The position numbers were made by a program, and so were the translations under genes. 64,000 bases of DNA from Azospirillum sp. OGB3 (GTDB lineage Bacteria; Pseudomonadota; Alphaproteobacteria; Azospirillales; Azospirillaceae). The notes beneath the pieces were generated by a model. That model saw only the letters and a program-made list of their open reading frames with translations. It had not been told where the DNA came from and searched no databases. Position 1 is the stretch's first letter. Each line of letters begins with the position of its first letter. The stretch spans positions 124,001 through 188,000 of the forward strand of contig NZ_JACHYN010000013.1 in NCBI RefSeq assembly GCF_014192915.1. The letters run 5' to 3'. Below, in pieces: positions 55,448-63,941 of this stretch.

Positions 55448-56668
55448 TCAGCCTCCGCCCGCGAACTGGTCATCGAGCCAATCGAGGACGCGGAGGTTCA
55501 GGAGGGAGCGGTTGCCCATCTCGCAATGCCCGGCGGCGCCTTCGGCGGCGGTGAAGCGCATCAGCGTCTTCGGGCCGGTGAGCGCGTCGAAGAAGGCCCC
55601 CGCACCGGCCGATAGGGCGTCACCCTCCGCCTGGGTGATCAGGGTGGGGCAGGCGATGAGATGCGCCCGTCCCCGCATGGTGAACAATTCCGCGGAGGCG
55701 AGGTAGGAGCGCAGGTCCGTGACACCATGCACCCAGAAGCCGCGCTGCACGACCTTCCAATTCAGTTGGGGGTGGCTGCGGATGAAGGCGTCCATGCGGT
55801 CGATCACGGCTTGGTCCAGGGCGCCGGGGTCGGCCGCCGCCTCCGGCGCGACGCCGAGCTTGTGCACCACCACGTCGCGGAAGCCGTCGGCGATGCTCCA
55901 GGTGCCGGGATCGGCGATCAGCGCCGCGATGCGCGGCTCGCCCGACGCGGCGCGCGGGGCGAGATGCCCGCCAAGGCTCCAACCGCTGAGCGCGATGCGC
56001 GCCGCATCGACGAGCGGCAGGGTTTCGGCGAAATCAACCACCGCCGCGATCACCGTTTCCCAGTCCGGCCGCAGCGGGACGCCGTGCTCGTAGAGCATGG
56101 CCCCCTGGCCGGGACCGTCGAACAACAGGCTGTGATAACCCCGCCGCGAGGCCGCCACCGCCGACGCGAAATACATGTCGGTGATGGTGCCGTCGTAGCC
56201 GTTGGTGAAGACGATCAGCGGGCGGACCCGGGTCTCGAAGCCCTCTGCCGGAATGAAGCGGCCCGGCATCGCCATCCCGCCGAAGGGAACGGCCAGCGGG
56301 ATAGCCGGGCGCGGTCCGAGCGAGAGCCCCTTGTCGAGCGCTGCCGTCCCTTTGCGGAAGGCGGCGATCAGGCGGGGATCGACGGGCGCGCCGTAGAGCG
56401 GGTGGAAGGAGGCGTTGTAAAAGGCGCTCGCCCGCAGATAGAGGGCGCGGGCAGTCGCCTTGCGGCCCTTGACCAGGGCGATGTCGGCCTCGTGCCCCAG
56501 CCGGTCGCCCATCGCGGTCCAGGCCTCGTAATAGGCGCCGTCGTCACCGTCGCCTATGGCCTCGGCGACCGCCTTGATCTCGCCGAACTCCGCCCCGCCA
56601 TAAGGGATGTAGGCGATGGGCCAAGTGCCGAAATCCTCGTGCAGAGCGTCGTGAAAGAGGGTGGTCAC
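55448..56668 (-). CDS. Alpha/beta hydrolase (S9-like/esterase type)
   Basis: This 406-residue protein has an alpha/beta-hydrolase core. The nucleophile elbow is GWSLGGH (Ser in the middle), with FDGPGQGAMLYEHG before it and the final His in AAGHCEMGN; a helical N-terminal piece of about 150 residues precedes the core. It resembles the group containing 2,6-dihydropseudooxynicotine hydrolase and acylaminoacyl peptidases, but the substrate is unknown. The GTG at 56668 is preceded by GGGGAGGA. It converges with araC, 20 bases apart. Confidence 0.8.
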   Translation of the reverse strand: MTTLFHDALHEDFGTWPIAYIPYGGAEFGEIKAVAEAIGDGDDGAYYEAWTAMGDRLGHEADIALVKGRKATARALYLRASAFYNASFHPLYGAPVDPRLIAAFRKGTAALDKGLSLGPRPAIPLAVPFGGMAMPGRFIPAEGFETRVRPLIVFTNGYDGTITDMYFASAVAASRRGYHSLLFDGPGQGAMLYEHGVPLRPDWETVIAAVVDFAETLPLVDAARIALSGWSLGGHLAPRAASGEPRIAALIADPGTWSIADGFRDVVVHKLGVAPEAAADPGALDQAVIDRMDAFIRSHPQLNWKVVQRGFWVHGVTDLRSYLASAELFTMRGRAHLIACPTLITQAEGDALSAGAGAFFDALTGPKTLMRFTAAEGAAGHCEMGNRSLLNLRVLDWLDDQFAGGG

Positions 56669-56826
56669 GGCTGTCCTCCCCGGTCTTTCCGGCCGGTCCA
56701 CTGAAGCCCCGGCAACCCTCAATTGTTGCGCGTCGCTGGAACCGGTTCGCCACCACGCAGAAGGTGAGACGCCCGATCGGACGTGACGCTGCCCGGCTGA
56801 CATTTGCCCATCCCTTCATGTGCGGC

Positions 56827-56857
56827 AAAAGCGCCCGCTCCGGCGGCGGGCGCTTTT
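56827..56857. terminator. Bidirectional terminator between divergent genes
   Basis: AAAAGCGCCCGC pairs perfectly with GCGGGCGCTTTT around a seven-base loop, giving T or A runs on both sides. It lies between two divergent genes (starts 56668 and 56937) where no known transcript should end. Confidence 0.8.
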
Positions 56858-56877
56858 CTCCTTCCGCCCCGATAACT

Positions 56878-56893
56878 GATATATTAATATATC
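56878..56893. promoter_or_regulatory. Perfect 16-base palindrome GATATATTAATATATC before galM
   Basis: The perfect dyad starts 59 bases before the galM ATG in a sequence otherwise rich in GC. Its AT-rich symmetry fits a dimeric repressor operator (for example a GntR-type uronate regulator) overlapping the promoter; the regulator is not in the window. Confidence 0.6.
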
Positions 56894-56936
56894 CAATATC
56901 CTTCCGGCATCCTCCGGTCCAAGGGGCACCCACGCC

Positions 56937-58010
56937 ATGACGCCTTATGCCGACCTCCAGCGCGAGGGTTTCCGCGCCACCATTGACGGCACGCCGACCG
57001 ACCTGTTCACCCTGCGCAACCGCCGGGGCATGGTCGTCCGCATCACCAATTACGGCTGCAAGATCGTCCAGATCCTGGCGCCCGACCGCGACGGCGCCCT
57101 CGGCGACGTGGTGCAGGGCTATGAGACGCTGGAGCAAACGATGGCCGGGCAGCCCTCCATGGGCTCCTTCATCGGGCGCTATTGCGGACGCATCGGCGGC
57201 GGACGCTTCACGCTGGACGGGGTGGAGCACCACACCGCCGTCAACGCGCCGCCCAACACGCTGCACGGCGGCCAGCGCGGCTCGCGCTTCCGCACCTTCG
57301 CCGCCCGGCAGCTTGACGAGACGAGCCTGGAACTGACCTACGTCTTCCAGGACGGCGAGGAGGGCTTCCCCGGCACCCTGCCCGTCCGTCTGGTCTATGC
57401 GCTGGACGAGGACAACGCCCTGACTATCGCCTGGACCGCCGTAGCCGCGGACAAGGCGACTGTGGCGAACTTCACCGACCACACCTTCTTCAACCTGTCG
57501 GGCGACGCCGGGTCCTCCATCCTCGACCATGTGGCGACGGTCAACGGCAGCCGCTATCTGGCGCTCGACGCCACCGCCGTCCCCACCGGGGAGTTGGTGG
57601 ACGTGACCGGCACCCCCCTCGACTTCCGCAGCCCCGCCGCCTTCGGCGCGCGGATCGGCGCCGACCACCCGATGCTGACGCTCGGCAAGGGTTACGACCT
57701 GCATTACGCGGTGGACAAGCCGGAGGGTGCGCTGGGGCTGCACGTCCGCGTCGTCCACCCCGGCAGCGGGCGGGTGCTGGAGGTCCTCTCCACCGAACCC
57801 GGTGTGCAGGTCTACACCGGCAATTTCCTGGACGGCCAGACGCCGCGCGACCTCGGCAAGGGCGGCACGCTCTACACCCGGCACAGCGCTTTCTGCCTGG
57901 AGCCGTCGCGCTTCCCCAACGCCGTCAACATCCCGTCTTTCCCCTCCACGGCGCTGGCCCCCGGCCAGTGGTACGCGGGCCGCATCGTCTACCGCTTCGG
58001 CGTCGCCTGA
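56937..58010 (+). CDS. galM: Aldose 1-epimerase (mutarotase)
   Basis: This 357-residue cytoplasmic or periplasmic enzyme interconverts the alpha and beta anomers of aldoses such as galactose. The catalytic His and Glu pair are expected in NTLHGGQRGSRFR and in the C-terminal EPSRFPNAVN region; the FTDHTFFNLSG segment (catalytic His) is distinct. There is no signal peptide. It follows an AT-rich palindrome, and uxaB begins 27 bases later, so the two form an operon. Confidence 0.94.
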   Translation: MTPYADLQREGFRATIDGTPTDLFTLRNRRGMVVRITNYGCKIVQILAPDRDGALGDVVQGYETLEQTMAGQPSMGSFIGRYCGRIGGGRFTLDGVEHHTAVNAPPNTLHGGQRGSRFRTFAARQLDETSLELTYVFQDGEEGFPGTLPVRLVYALDEDNALTIAWTAVAADKATVANFTDHTFFNLSGDAGSSILDHVATVNGSRYLALDATAVPTGELVDVTGTPLDFRSPAAFGARIGADHPMLTLGKGYDLHYAVDKPEGALGLHVRVVHPGSGRVLEVLSTEPGVQVYTGNFLDGQTPRDLGKGGTLYTRHSAFCLEPSRFPNAVNIPSFPSTALAPGQWYAGRIVYRFGVA

Positions 58011-58037
58011 ACTCCGATTCCCAAAGGACCCTCCGTC

Positions 58038-59543
58038 ATGCCTCTTCTTTCCCGTGAATCGCTCGCCGCCGGCGCTTTCAATGTGGCGCACACGACGGGC
58101 GCCCCGCGGCTGCCCGTCACCGTCCTTCAGATCGGCGACGGCAACTTCCTGCGCGGCTTCGTCGATTGGATGGTGGACGTCGCCAACGGCGCCGGGCTGA
58201 TGAGCGCCGGGGTCGCCGTCGCCCAGCCGCTGGACCAGGGCGTCGCCGGCCTGCTGAACGCGCAGGACAGACTGTACACCGTCCTGCTGCGCGGCATCGA
58301 GCAAGGCAAGGAAGTGGAAACACGCCGGGTGGTGAGCTGCGTGTCCGACGCGCTGAACCCTTACGCGGAGTGGGACCGGATGCTGGCCCTCGCCACGTCC
58401 CCGGCGCTGCGCTTCCTGGTGTCCAACACGACGGAGGCCGGCATCGCCGACGTGGCGGAGCCCTACACCCCCGGCGCCTGCCAAAAGAGTTTTCCGGCCA
58501 AGGTCGCGGCTCTGCTGCACGCCCGCTTCACCGCGCTGGGCGGCACGCCGGAGAGCGGCCTCGTCCTGCTGCCCTGCGAGCTGATCGAGGCCAACGGCGC
58601 CAAGCTGAAGCGGATCGTCCTGGCCCACGCCAAGCGCTGGGGCCTGGAATCCGGTTTCGCCGCCTGGGTCGAGGCGCACAACCATTTCCTGAACACGCTG
58701 GTCGACCGCATCGTCCCCGGCTACCCGCGCGACGAGGCCGCGGCACTCGCCGCAACGTGGGGCTATGAGGACCCGCTGGCCGTGGCCGGCGAGCCGTTCC
58801 ATGTCTGGGTCATCGAAGGCCCGGCGGCCCTGGCCGAGGAGTTCCCGCTGCACAAGGCCGGGCTGAACGTGGTCTGGACCGACGACCTGCAGCCCTACCG
58901 CACGCGCAAGGTGCGCATCCTGAACGGCGCCCACACGGCCAGCGCGCTCGCCGCCTTCGTGGCGGGGGTGGACACGGTGAAGGGCATGATGGACGACGCC
59001 ACCCTGTCCGCCTACCTGAACACGGTGATGTTCGGGGAGATCGTCCCCTTCGTGCCCCTGCCGGACGCCGAGCGCCGCGACTATGCCCGCACCATCATGG
59101 AGCGCTTCGGCAATCCTTACATCCGGCACGAGTTGATCGCGATTTCGCTGAATTCGGTGTCGAAGTGGCAGGTCCGCGTCCTGCCCAGCCTGAAGGATTA
59201 CGCGAGCGCCCATGGCGAAGCACCGGACGGCCTGTCCTTCTCGCTGGCCGCCCTGCTGCGCTTCTACAAGGGCACGCCGGCGGCGGACGGCGCCTGCATC
59301 GGCAACCGCGACGCCGGTCCCTACCCGATCCGCGATGACGCTGCGGTGCTGGCGGCGCTGTCCGACGCCTGGGCGGCGCACGGCGGTGACCCGGCGGCGC
59401 TGGTGGACGCCGTGCTGTCCAACGCCGCGCTGTGGGGCGAGGATCTGACGCGCGTCCCCGGCCTGGCCCACCGCACCGCCGTCCATTTGGCGGTGATCGA
59501 GGAGCGCGGGATGCGCGGGGCTTTGGAAGCGCTGGTGAGCTGA
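58038..59543 (+). CDS. uxaB: Tagaturonate reductase (altronate oxidoreductase), UxaB type
   Basis: This 501-residue NAD-dependent enzyme of the mannitol dehydrogenase family would reduce D-tagaturonate to D-altronate in galacturonate breakdown. Marks of UxaB are QIGDGNFLRGFVDW (residues 31-44), VSNTTEAGIADV, LLPCELIEANGAKLK, and the active-site region KVRILNGAHTASA with the catalytic Lys-Asn-His set. AAAGGA lies upstream. A fructuronate-type reductase is the main alternative. Co-transcription with galM points to a galactose/galacturonate function. Confidence 0.85.
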   Translation: MPLLSRESLAAGAFNVAHTTGAPRLPVTVLQIGDGNFLRGFVDWMVDVANGAGLMSAGVAVAQPLDQGVAGLLNAQDRLYTVLLRGIEQGKEVETRRVVSCVSDALNPYAEWDRMLALATSPALRFLVSNTTEAGIADVAEPYTPGACQKSFPAKVAALLHARFTALGGTPESGLVLLPCELIEANGAKLKRIVLAHAKRWGLESGFAAWVEAHNHFLNTLVDRIVPGYPRDEAAALAATWGYEDPLAVAGEPFHVWVIEGPAALAEEFPLHKAGLNVVWTDDLQPYRTRKVRILNGAHTASALAAFVAGVDTVKGMMDDATLSAYLNTVMFGEIVPFVPLPDAERRDYARTIMERFGNPYIRHELIAISLNSVSKWQVRVLPSLKDYASAHGEAPDGLSFSLAALLRFYKGTPAADGACIGNRDAGPYPIRDDAAVLAALSDAWAAHGGDPAALVDAVLSNAALWGEDLTRVPGLAHRTAVHLAVIEERGMRGALEALVS

Positions 59544-59551
59544 GTCGGAAG

Positions 59552-59668
59552 CCCTCTCCCCTCTGGGGAGAGGGTGGCCCGCAGGGCCGGTGAGGGGGTT
59601 GCGCATAGCCGTAAGTCCAGCACACGCGCAACCCCCTCGCCCTACCCTCTCCCCAAAGGGGAGAGGGA
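59552..59668. repeat. Dispersed palindromic repeat, copy 4
   Basis: CCCTCTCCCCTCTGGGGAGAGGG opens and CCCTCTCCCCAAAGGGGAGAGGG closes the element; the inner arms are GTGAGGGGGTTGCGC and GCGCAACCCCCTCGCCC. It is closest to the copy inside bioH, sharing the GTTGCGC arms. It lies between uxaB and the mod-like locus. Confidence 0.9.
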
Positions 59669-59685
59669 ACGCACCTTGCCCCAAC

Positions 59686-59709
59686 CGCTATATACCTTCG
59701 CGTACAACG
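59686..59709. promoter_or_regulatory. Candidate ModE-like box
   Basis: CGCTATATA-CCTTCG-CGTACAACG lies just upstream of the candidate -35. The left half matches the CG(C/T)TATAT core of ModE operators and the right half is a weak mirror image. Placement before a mod-type locus is what one expects of a molybdate-responsive site. Confidence 0.4.
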
Positions 59710-59714
59710 GCCTG

Positions 59715-59743
59715 TTGACAGCGCCCCACCAGCGCAGTATCCG
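59715..59743 (+). promoter_or_regulatory. Candidate sigma-70 promoter of the mod-like locus
   Basis: TTGACA at 59715-59720 and TATCCG at 59738-59743 are separated by 17 bases. The start codon of the damaged binding-protein gene is 58 bases further on. Confidence 0.5.
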
Positions 59744-59800
59744 AATCGATACAGCGTCGGGCGAGTCGTCATTCCGCAACGAACCGAAGGAACCGTGTCC

Positions 59801-60568
59801 ATGCGTTTGAAAGCCCTCGCCCTCGCCGTCGGGCTGCTGGCTCTCCAGACCGCCGCCCAGACCATCGCAGCGGCGGCCCAGGACCTCCACGCCTATGTCG
59901 GCGCCGGCCTCCGCCCGCCGGTGGACGCGCTGATCGAGGAGTTCCGCAAGGAGACCGGGATCACCGTGACGGCCGAGTATGGCGGGTCTGGCCAGCTTCT
60001 CGCCCGCTTCGCCGAGACGCGGACCGGCGACCTGTTCATCCCCGGGACGACCTTCTAAACCGACAAGCTGAAGGAACTGGACGCCGTCGCCGACCTCAAG
60101 GTGCTGGTGGTCCACGGTCCGGTGCTGGCCGTGGCGCCGGGCAAGGCCGAGGCGATCCGCAGTTTCGCCGACCTCGCCAAGCCGGGCGTCCGCGTCGGGC
60201 TGGGCGATCCGCAGGCGATGGCGCTGGGCCGCACGGCGGAGGACATCCTGGACAAGTCCGGCCAGGGCGAGGCGATCCGCCGCAACGTCACCGTCCGCGC
60301 CGCGACCGTGAAGCAGCTCGCCCTCTATGTGCTGGACGGCAACGTGGACGCCGCCATCATCGGCGCGTCGGAGGCGGCGCAGAATCCCGGCAAGCTGTCC
60401 GTTCTCGCCGTCCCGCCGGACTGATACGAGGCCGAACACGCCCCCGTCGCCGTGCTGAAGACCAGCACCGCGCCGGACGCCGCCAAGCGTTTCGCCGACT
60501 TCCTGGCCTCGGACACCGGCCTCGCCACCTTCCAGCGCTTCGGCTTCCCGCCCGCCCCGAAGATGTGA
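59801..60568 (+). pseudogene. Molybdate/tungstate-type binding protein gene with two in-frame stops
   Basis: A single reading frame from ATG 59801 to TGA 60566 encodes a ModA/WtpA-like periplasmic protein except for a TAA at 60056 and a TGA at 60422. Residues after each stop continue the family (TDKLKELDAV..., then YEAEHAPVAVLKTSTAPDAAKRF). The intact 5' part has a signal peptide ending near AAA and YVGAGLRPPVDALIEEF, EYGGSGQLL. No frameshift is present. Each stop is one base from a sense codon (TAC/TAT or TGG), so nonsense mutation is the simple explanation; a start at GTG 59795 is also possible. Confidence 0.85.
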
Positions 60569-60571
60569 CGG

Positions 60572-61378
60572 ATGGGCTTCACCGTCCTGCTGGCCCTGCC
60601 GCTCGCCGTCGTCGCGCTGACGATCGCGGGCGTGCTGGGCGCCCTGCTGGCCCGCCTGCCCCCGGACGATCTCTGGGCCGCCCTGAGCGGGGCGGAAACG
60701 CTGTTCGCGTTGCGGCTGTCGGCGCTGACCTCGGTCGCGGCGCTGGGGATCGCGCTGGCCCTCGGCCTGCCGGCGGCCTACCTGATGGCGCGACGGCGTT
60801 TTCCGGGGAAGATGCTGCTCGACACGTTGCTCGACGTGCCGCTGGTCATGCCGCCGCTGGTCGCCGGGCTGGGGCTTCTGTTCCTGCTCGGGCGCAACGG
60901 GCCGTTCCCGGCGCTGGGAATGGAGTTGCTGTTCTCTCCCGCCGGCGTGGTGCTGGCCTTGGCCTTCGTGTCCACCGCCGTGGTGGTGCGCACCGCAACG
61001 GCGGCTTTCCGGTCCGTCGACCGGGACTACGCCGTCGCCGCGCAGTCGCTGGGCGCCGCCCCTTGGGCGGTGTTCTGGCGGGTGGAGCTGCCGCTGGCCG
61101 CCCGGGGGATCGCGGCGGGGGCCGTGCTGGCCTGGGCGCGGGCATTGGGCGAGTTCGGCGCCACGCTGATGGTCGCCGGGGCCACCCGCCTGAAGACCGA
61201 GACGCTGCCCATGGCCGTCTTCCTCAACATCGCGACCGGCGAGACAGGCGTCGCCGTGGCCTGCGCCATTCTGCTGCTGACGGCGGCGATGCTGATGCTG
61301 GTGGCGATGCGACGGCTCGGAGCGCGACGGAACGACAGAATCAGCCGCGGGTCCGCAGCCGGTTGCGGACCCGCTTGA
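60572..61378 (+). CDS. Molybdate/tungstate-type ABC transporter permease (ModB type)
   Basis: This 268-residue membrane protein has five to six helices and the coupling motif of ModB-like permeases, SLGAAPWAVFWRVELPLAARG, followed by WARALGEFGATLMVAGATRLKTETLP. It begins three bases after the damaged binding-protein gene. No ATPase gene follows in the window, and its 3' end overlaps the convergent QueC-like gene by 38 bases; its last residues (RRNDRISRGSAAGCGPA) are non-hydrophobic and may be extended beyond the native end. Confidence 0.85.
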   Translation: MGFTVLLALPLAVVALTIAGVLGALLARLPPDDLWAALSGAETLFALRLSALTSVAALGIALALGLPAAYLMARRRFPGKMLLDTLLDVPLVMPPLVAGLGLLFLLGRNGPFPALGMELLFSPAGVVLALAFVSTAVVVRTATAAFRSVDRDYAVAAQSLGAAPWAVFWRVELPLAARGIAAGAVLAWARALGEFGATLMVAGATRLKTETLPMAVFLNIATGETGVAVACAILLLTAAMLMLVAMRRLGARRNDRISRGSAAGCGPA

Positions 61379-62615
61379 GCGGCTGCTTCAGCTCCATCGC
61401 GTCGAGCAGTCCCACCGCCGCCTGCCGCAGCGAGGCGGCGGCGCCCTTCATCGCCCGGACAGGACGGGGCTCGGGAGAGACAAGATCGGAATGGCCAAAA
61501 TCCGGCTGGATGGCGTGCACCCGCTCCTTCAGCCGCTCCAGCCATTCCCCCTCGACCTCGTGCTGGCGGGCGTAGTCGAGGATCGAGCGGAGTTCCGCCG
61601 CCTGCGGTTCGTTGCGCACGGGGATGCCGGCGATGCGCGCGGGGTCGAGCGGCCCGTCGAAGCACTCCGGGGCGGCCACCCCGGCGGCGGCGAAGTTCAT
61701 TCGGGTGCGCACGCATTTCTCGCAGACGCCGCAGTTCCGGAACTGCTCCGCCCCCTCCCAGCAGACCCGCAGGGAACGCACCGCCTCCGGGTAGGCGGCG
61801 ACCGCCGCCGCCTTCTCCGTGCGGGAATAGGCGGCCCCGTCGTGCACGATGGAGAAGCCGTCGCCGGACAGCAGATGGTCGGCGATGGGCGTGGTGCCGT
61901 AGGGGATGACCAGCGCGTCGTAGGGCTTGGTGCTGCCGATCAGCCCGAACTCGAACTCCGCTTCGTGGAGATGCAGGCAGGCCGCCAGTTCCGCCGCGTG
62001 GGAATCCTGCCAGTTTTGGAGATGCAGCTCCTTGCTGTTGGTCCGCACCACGCGCAGGTCCAGCCCGACCCGCTCGCGGAAGGGCCGGGTGCGCTCGACC
62101 AGACGCTCGAAATCTTCGGGGCGGTCCAGTTCCACGTCGAAGCCATGCACCATCAGCAGCGCACCGACCGTATGGCGTCGCTCCGGCGGCAGGAGAAGCC
62201 GGTGGCGCAGGATGGTGAAGGTGCTGTCCAGCCCGCTGGAATAGGCGGCGATGGCCCGGCGGCCCGGCTTGGGCGCGTTGCGGTCGACGACCGCCTCCGG
62301 AATGATCTCCACCGTCCGGTAGCGGTCGGGACGCCAGCGCCGCCACACCCCCTGGAGCGCGTCGATGTTGTGCAGGGCCGTGCGGCTCAGCGGCCCGTGG
62401 ACATGGACGGGCAGGCCCCGCTCCATGGCGTGGAACAGGACGCCCATGACCGCCCCGTCCATCGGCCGGTCCGCCGCGGTCCCGGCCGGATCCTCGAAAT
62501 CGTAGACCACGCGGTGCCGGCGGCGGGCGCCGTCCTCGGACAGCAGGACGGTGCGGCGGACCAGACCTCCGCTCGCCGTCTCCTCGACTCCGATGTGCAG
62601 CCCCTTGCCCGCCAT
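61341..62615 (-). CDS. QueC-like PP-loop protein
   Basis: This 424-residue protein has an adenine-nucleotide PP-loop (AYSSGLDST, residues 124-132) and a zinc-type Cys set C285, C295, C298, C301 (C-x9-C-x2-C-x2-C), the arrangement of QueC (7-cyano-7-deazaguanine synthase). A 115-residue N-terminal extension and a helical C-terminal tail are unlike queuosine enzymes, and no queuosine genes lie nearby. It is coupled at 73 bases to a polysaccharide pyruvyl transferase, so a role in modifying a surface polysaccharide is the likelier inference; the substrate is unknown. Confidence 0.7.
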   Translation of the reverse strand: MAGKGLHIGVEETASGGLVRRTVLLSEDGARRRHRVVYDFEDPAGTAADRPMDGAVMGVLFHAMERGLPVHVHGPLSRTALHNIDALQGVWRRWRPDRYRTVEIIPEAVVDRNAPKPGRRAIAAYSSGLDSTFTILRHRLLLPPERRHTVGALLMVHGFDVELDRPEDFERLVERTRPFRERVGLDLRVVRTNSKELHLQNWQDSHAAELAACLHLHEAEFEFGLIGSTKPYDALVIPYGTTPIADHLLSGDGFSIVHDGAAYSRTEKAAAVAAYPEAVRSLRVCWEGAEQFRNCGVCEKCVRTRMNFAAAGVAAPECFDGPLDPARIAGIPVRNEPQAAELRSILDYARQHEVEGEWLERLKERVHAIQPDFGHSDLVSPEPRPVRAMKGAAASLRQAAVGLLDAMELKQPLKRVRNRLRTRG

Positions 62616-62688
62616 GCCCGCCGATGCCCTCTTCAGCCCATGTTCCGGGATGACAGACGGATGCGGGGCGCAAACGTTCCCAGGGACC

Positions 62689-63726
62689 TTACCGTTTCCA
62701 ATCCGCGAGCCAGCTGTCGATGTAGTTGGTCAGCTTGCCGTAGGAGTTGTCGCGCACCTGCACCGGCAGCCCCATCATCAGCGCCAGCAGCATCCCGTGC
62801 AGGCGGTTGGTGACCACGGCGTTGGCCGCACCGAAATGGGCGACGGCCTTGCGGACCAGCCGGTCGCGGATGGGATACCAGCCGCGCAGCGGGTCGGCGG
62901 GCAGCGGCACCGCGTCGTCCAGCCGGATCAGCCGGGCGGCCAGCGCGAAGCCGGCAAAATCCTCCGGCCCGCACAGGTCCTCCCAGTCGAAGACCGGCGA
63001 GTCCTGGCGCAGCCAATGGCGCCCCGCGCATTCCTGGTCGCGCCGGGCCATGACGAGCAGGGTCGTGTCGTGGGCCGAACGCACCGGCGTCAGCCGGGTC
63101 GGATAGCGCGTCAGGTAATGGGCGAGGTCCGGCACCTGGATCGCCCGCTCCCCCAGAAAGGGCCGCACCAGATCGAGCGACGGCGCGTCGCGCGCCATGA
63201 AGACCAGATTGCGGTGGGCCGCCCAGCGCTTCATGTCGTGGCGCAGCCGGTCGTGGTCGCGGTAGTAGACGGTCTGCGGCAGCAGCACGATGCGGCTGGA
63301 TGGAAAGCTCTCCAGCACCTTCTGCCGGAACGTCTCGTGATGGGGGTAGAGGTCGCCGAAATTGCCGCCGCCGTGCAGCAGGATCGCCGCCTGCCCGTCG
63401 CGCTGGCGGCGCAGCAGGCGCCGGGCGTTGCCCAGCGTCACCCGCTCGCGGATCTCCACGCCGCCGTCGGCGAACAGCGCCTCCGCCCCCTGGTTGATCA
63501 GCAGATCCCCGACGTTCAGATGGACCGGAATGTCCGCATAGACGGCCGGCCCGCTGCCCAGATGCGGAAGCACCAAGTCCCGCACCCGCAGCGACAGCGC
63601 CTCCAGGGCCGCAAGATCCGGGTCCAGCCACAGGTCCGCCGCACCGGCGGCATCGCCGGCAGACCCGTCACCAGACCCGGCGGCTGAGCGCCCCCCGGCA
63701 CCGCCGTCATAACACCACGTATCCAT
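62689..63726 (-). CDS. Polysaccharide pyruvyl transferase family protein
   Basis: This 345-residue protein resembles the CsaB/PssM family, which adds ketal-pyruvate to sugars in extracellular polysaccharides. Typical segments are VYADIPVHLNVGDLLINQGAEAL, ILLHGGGNFGDLYPHHETFR, IVLLPQTVYYRD, and the C-terminal VVTNRLHGMLLALMMGLPV that binds the PEP phosphate. The ATG at 63726 follows a weak GGGGGCGG; the frame is open further upstream but that part has no family sequence. It is upstream of the QueC-like gene on the same strand. Confidence 0.85.
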   Translation of the reverse strand: MDTWCYDGGAGGRSAAGSGDGSAGDAAGAADLWLDPDLAALEALSLRVRDLVLPHLGSGPAVYADIPVHLNVGDLLINQGAEALFADGGVEIRERVTLGNARRLLRRQRDGQAAILLHGGGNFGDLYPHHETFRQKVLESFPSSRIVLLPQTVYYRDHDRLRHDMKRWAAHRNLVFMARDAPSLDLVRPFLGERAIQVPDLAHYLTRYPTRLTPVRSAHDTTLLVMARRDQECAGRHWLRQDSPVFDWEDLCGPEDFAGFALAARLIRLDDAVPLPADPLRGWYPIRDRLVRKAVAHFGAANAVVTNRLHGMLLALMMGLPVQVRDNSYGKLTNYIDSWLADWKR

Positions 63727-63914
63727 GGCCAATGGCCGCCCCCGCAGAAGATTGGTCCCGGAACATTGGTTGCCGCCCCCGGAGATGGAAGAGAAGTGAC
63801 ACGTCCCGGTCCAATGTGAATGGGAGTGATGCGTGAAAGTTCGCTCCCAAAGGAATGCGTCTGGATTTGCCGGTTTCATCCGTCCGAACCGGCGCGGGGC
63901 TTTTGCGGTACCCG

Positions 63915-63941
63915 TTCCGGCGCGGTCGGGCCGCGCCGGAA
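63915..63941. terminator. GC hairpin in the final intergenic region
   Basis: TTCCGGCGCGG pairs with CCGCGCCGGAA over a five-base loop, followed by TCTTCGTGTTC. The T run is weak, so a terminator for a gene outside the window or a structured leader are both possible. The rest of 63727-64000 shows no gene I can support. Confidence 0.5.

Noticed and set aside
56544..59684. A 1046-codon minus-strand open frame opposite galM and uxaB
   Set aside because: It is antisense to two well-identified genes, is rich in Arg, Gly and His as expected from reversed GC-rich codons and matches no family; it is a shadow.
60422..60424. TGA in the mod-like gene as a selenocysteine codon
   Set aside because: A TAA also interrupts the same frame, no selenocysteine insertion hairpin is visible just downstream and ModA-type proteins do not use selenocysteine there.
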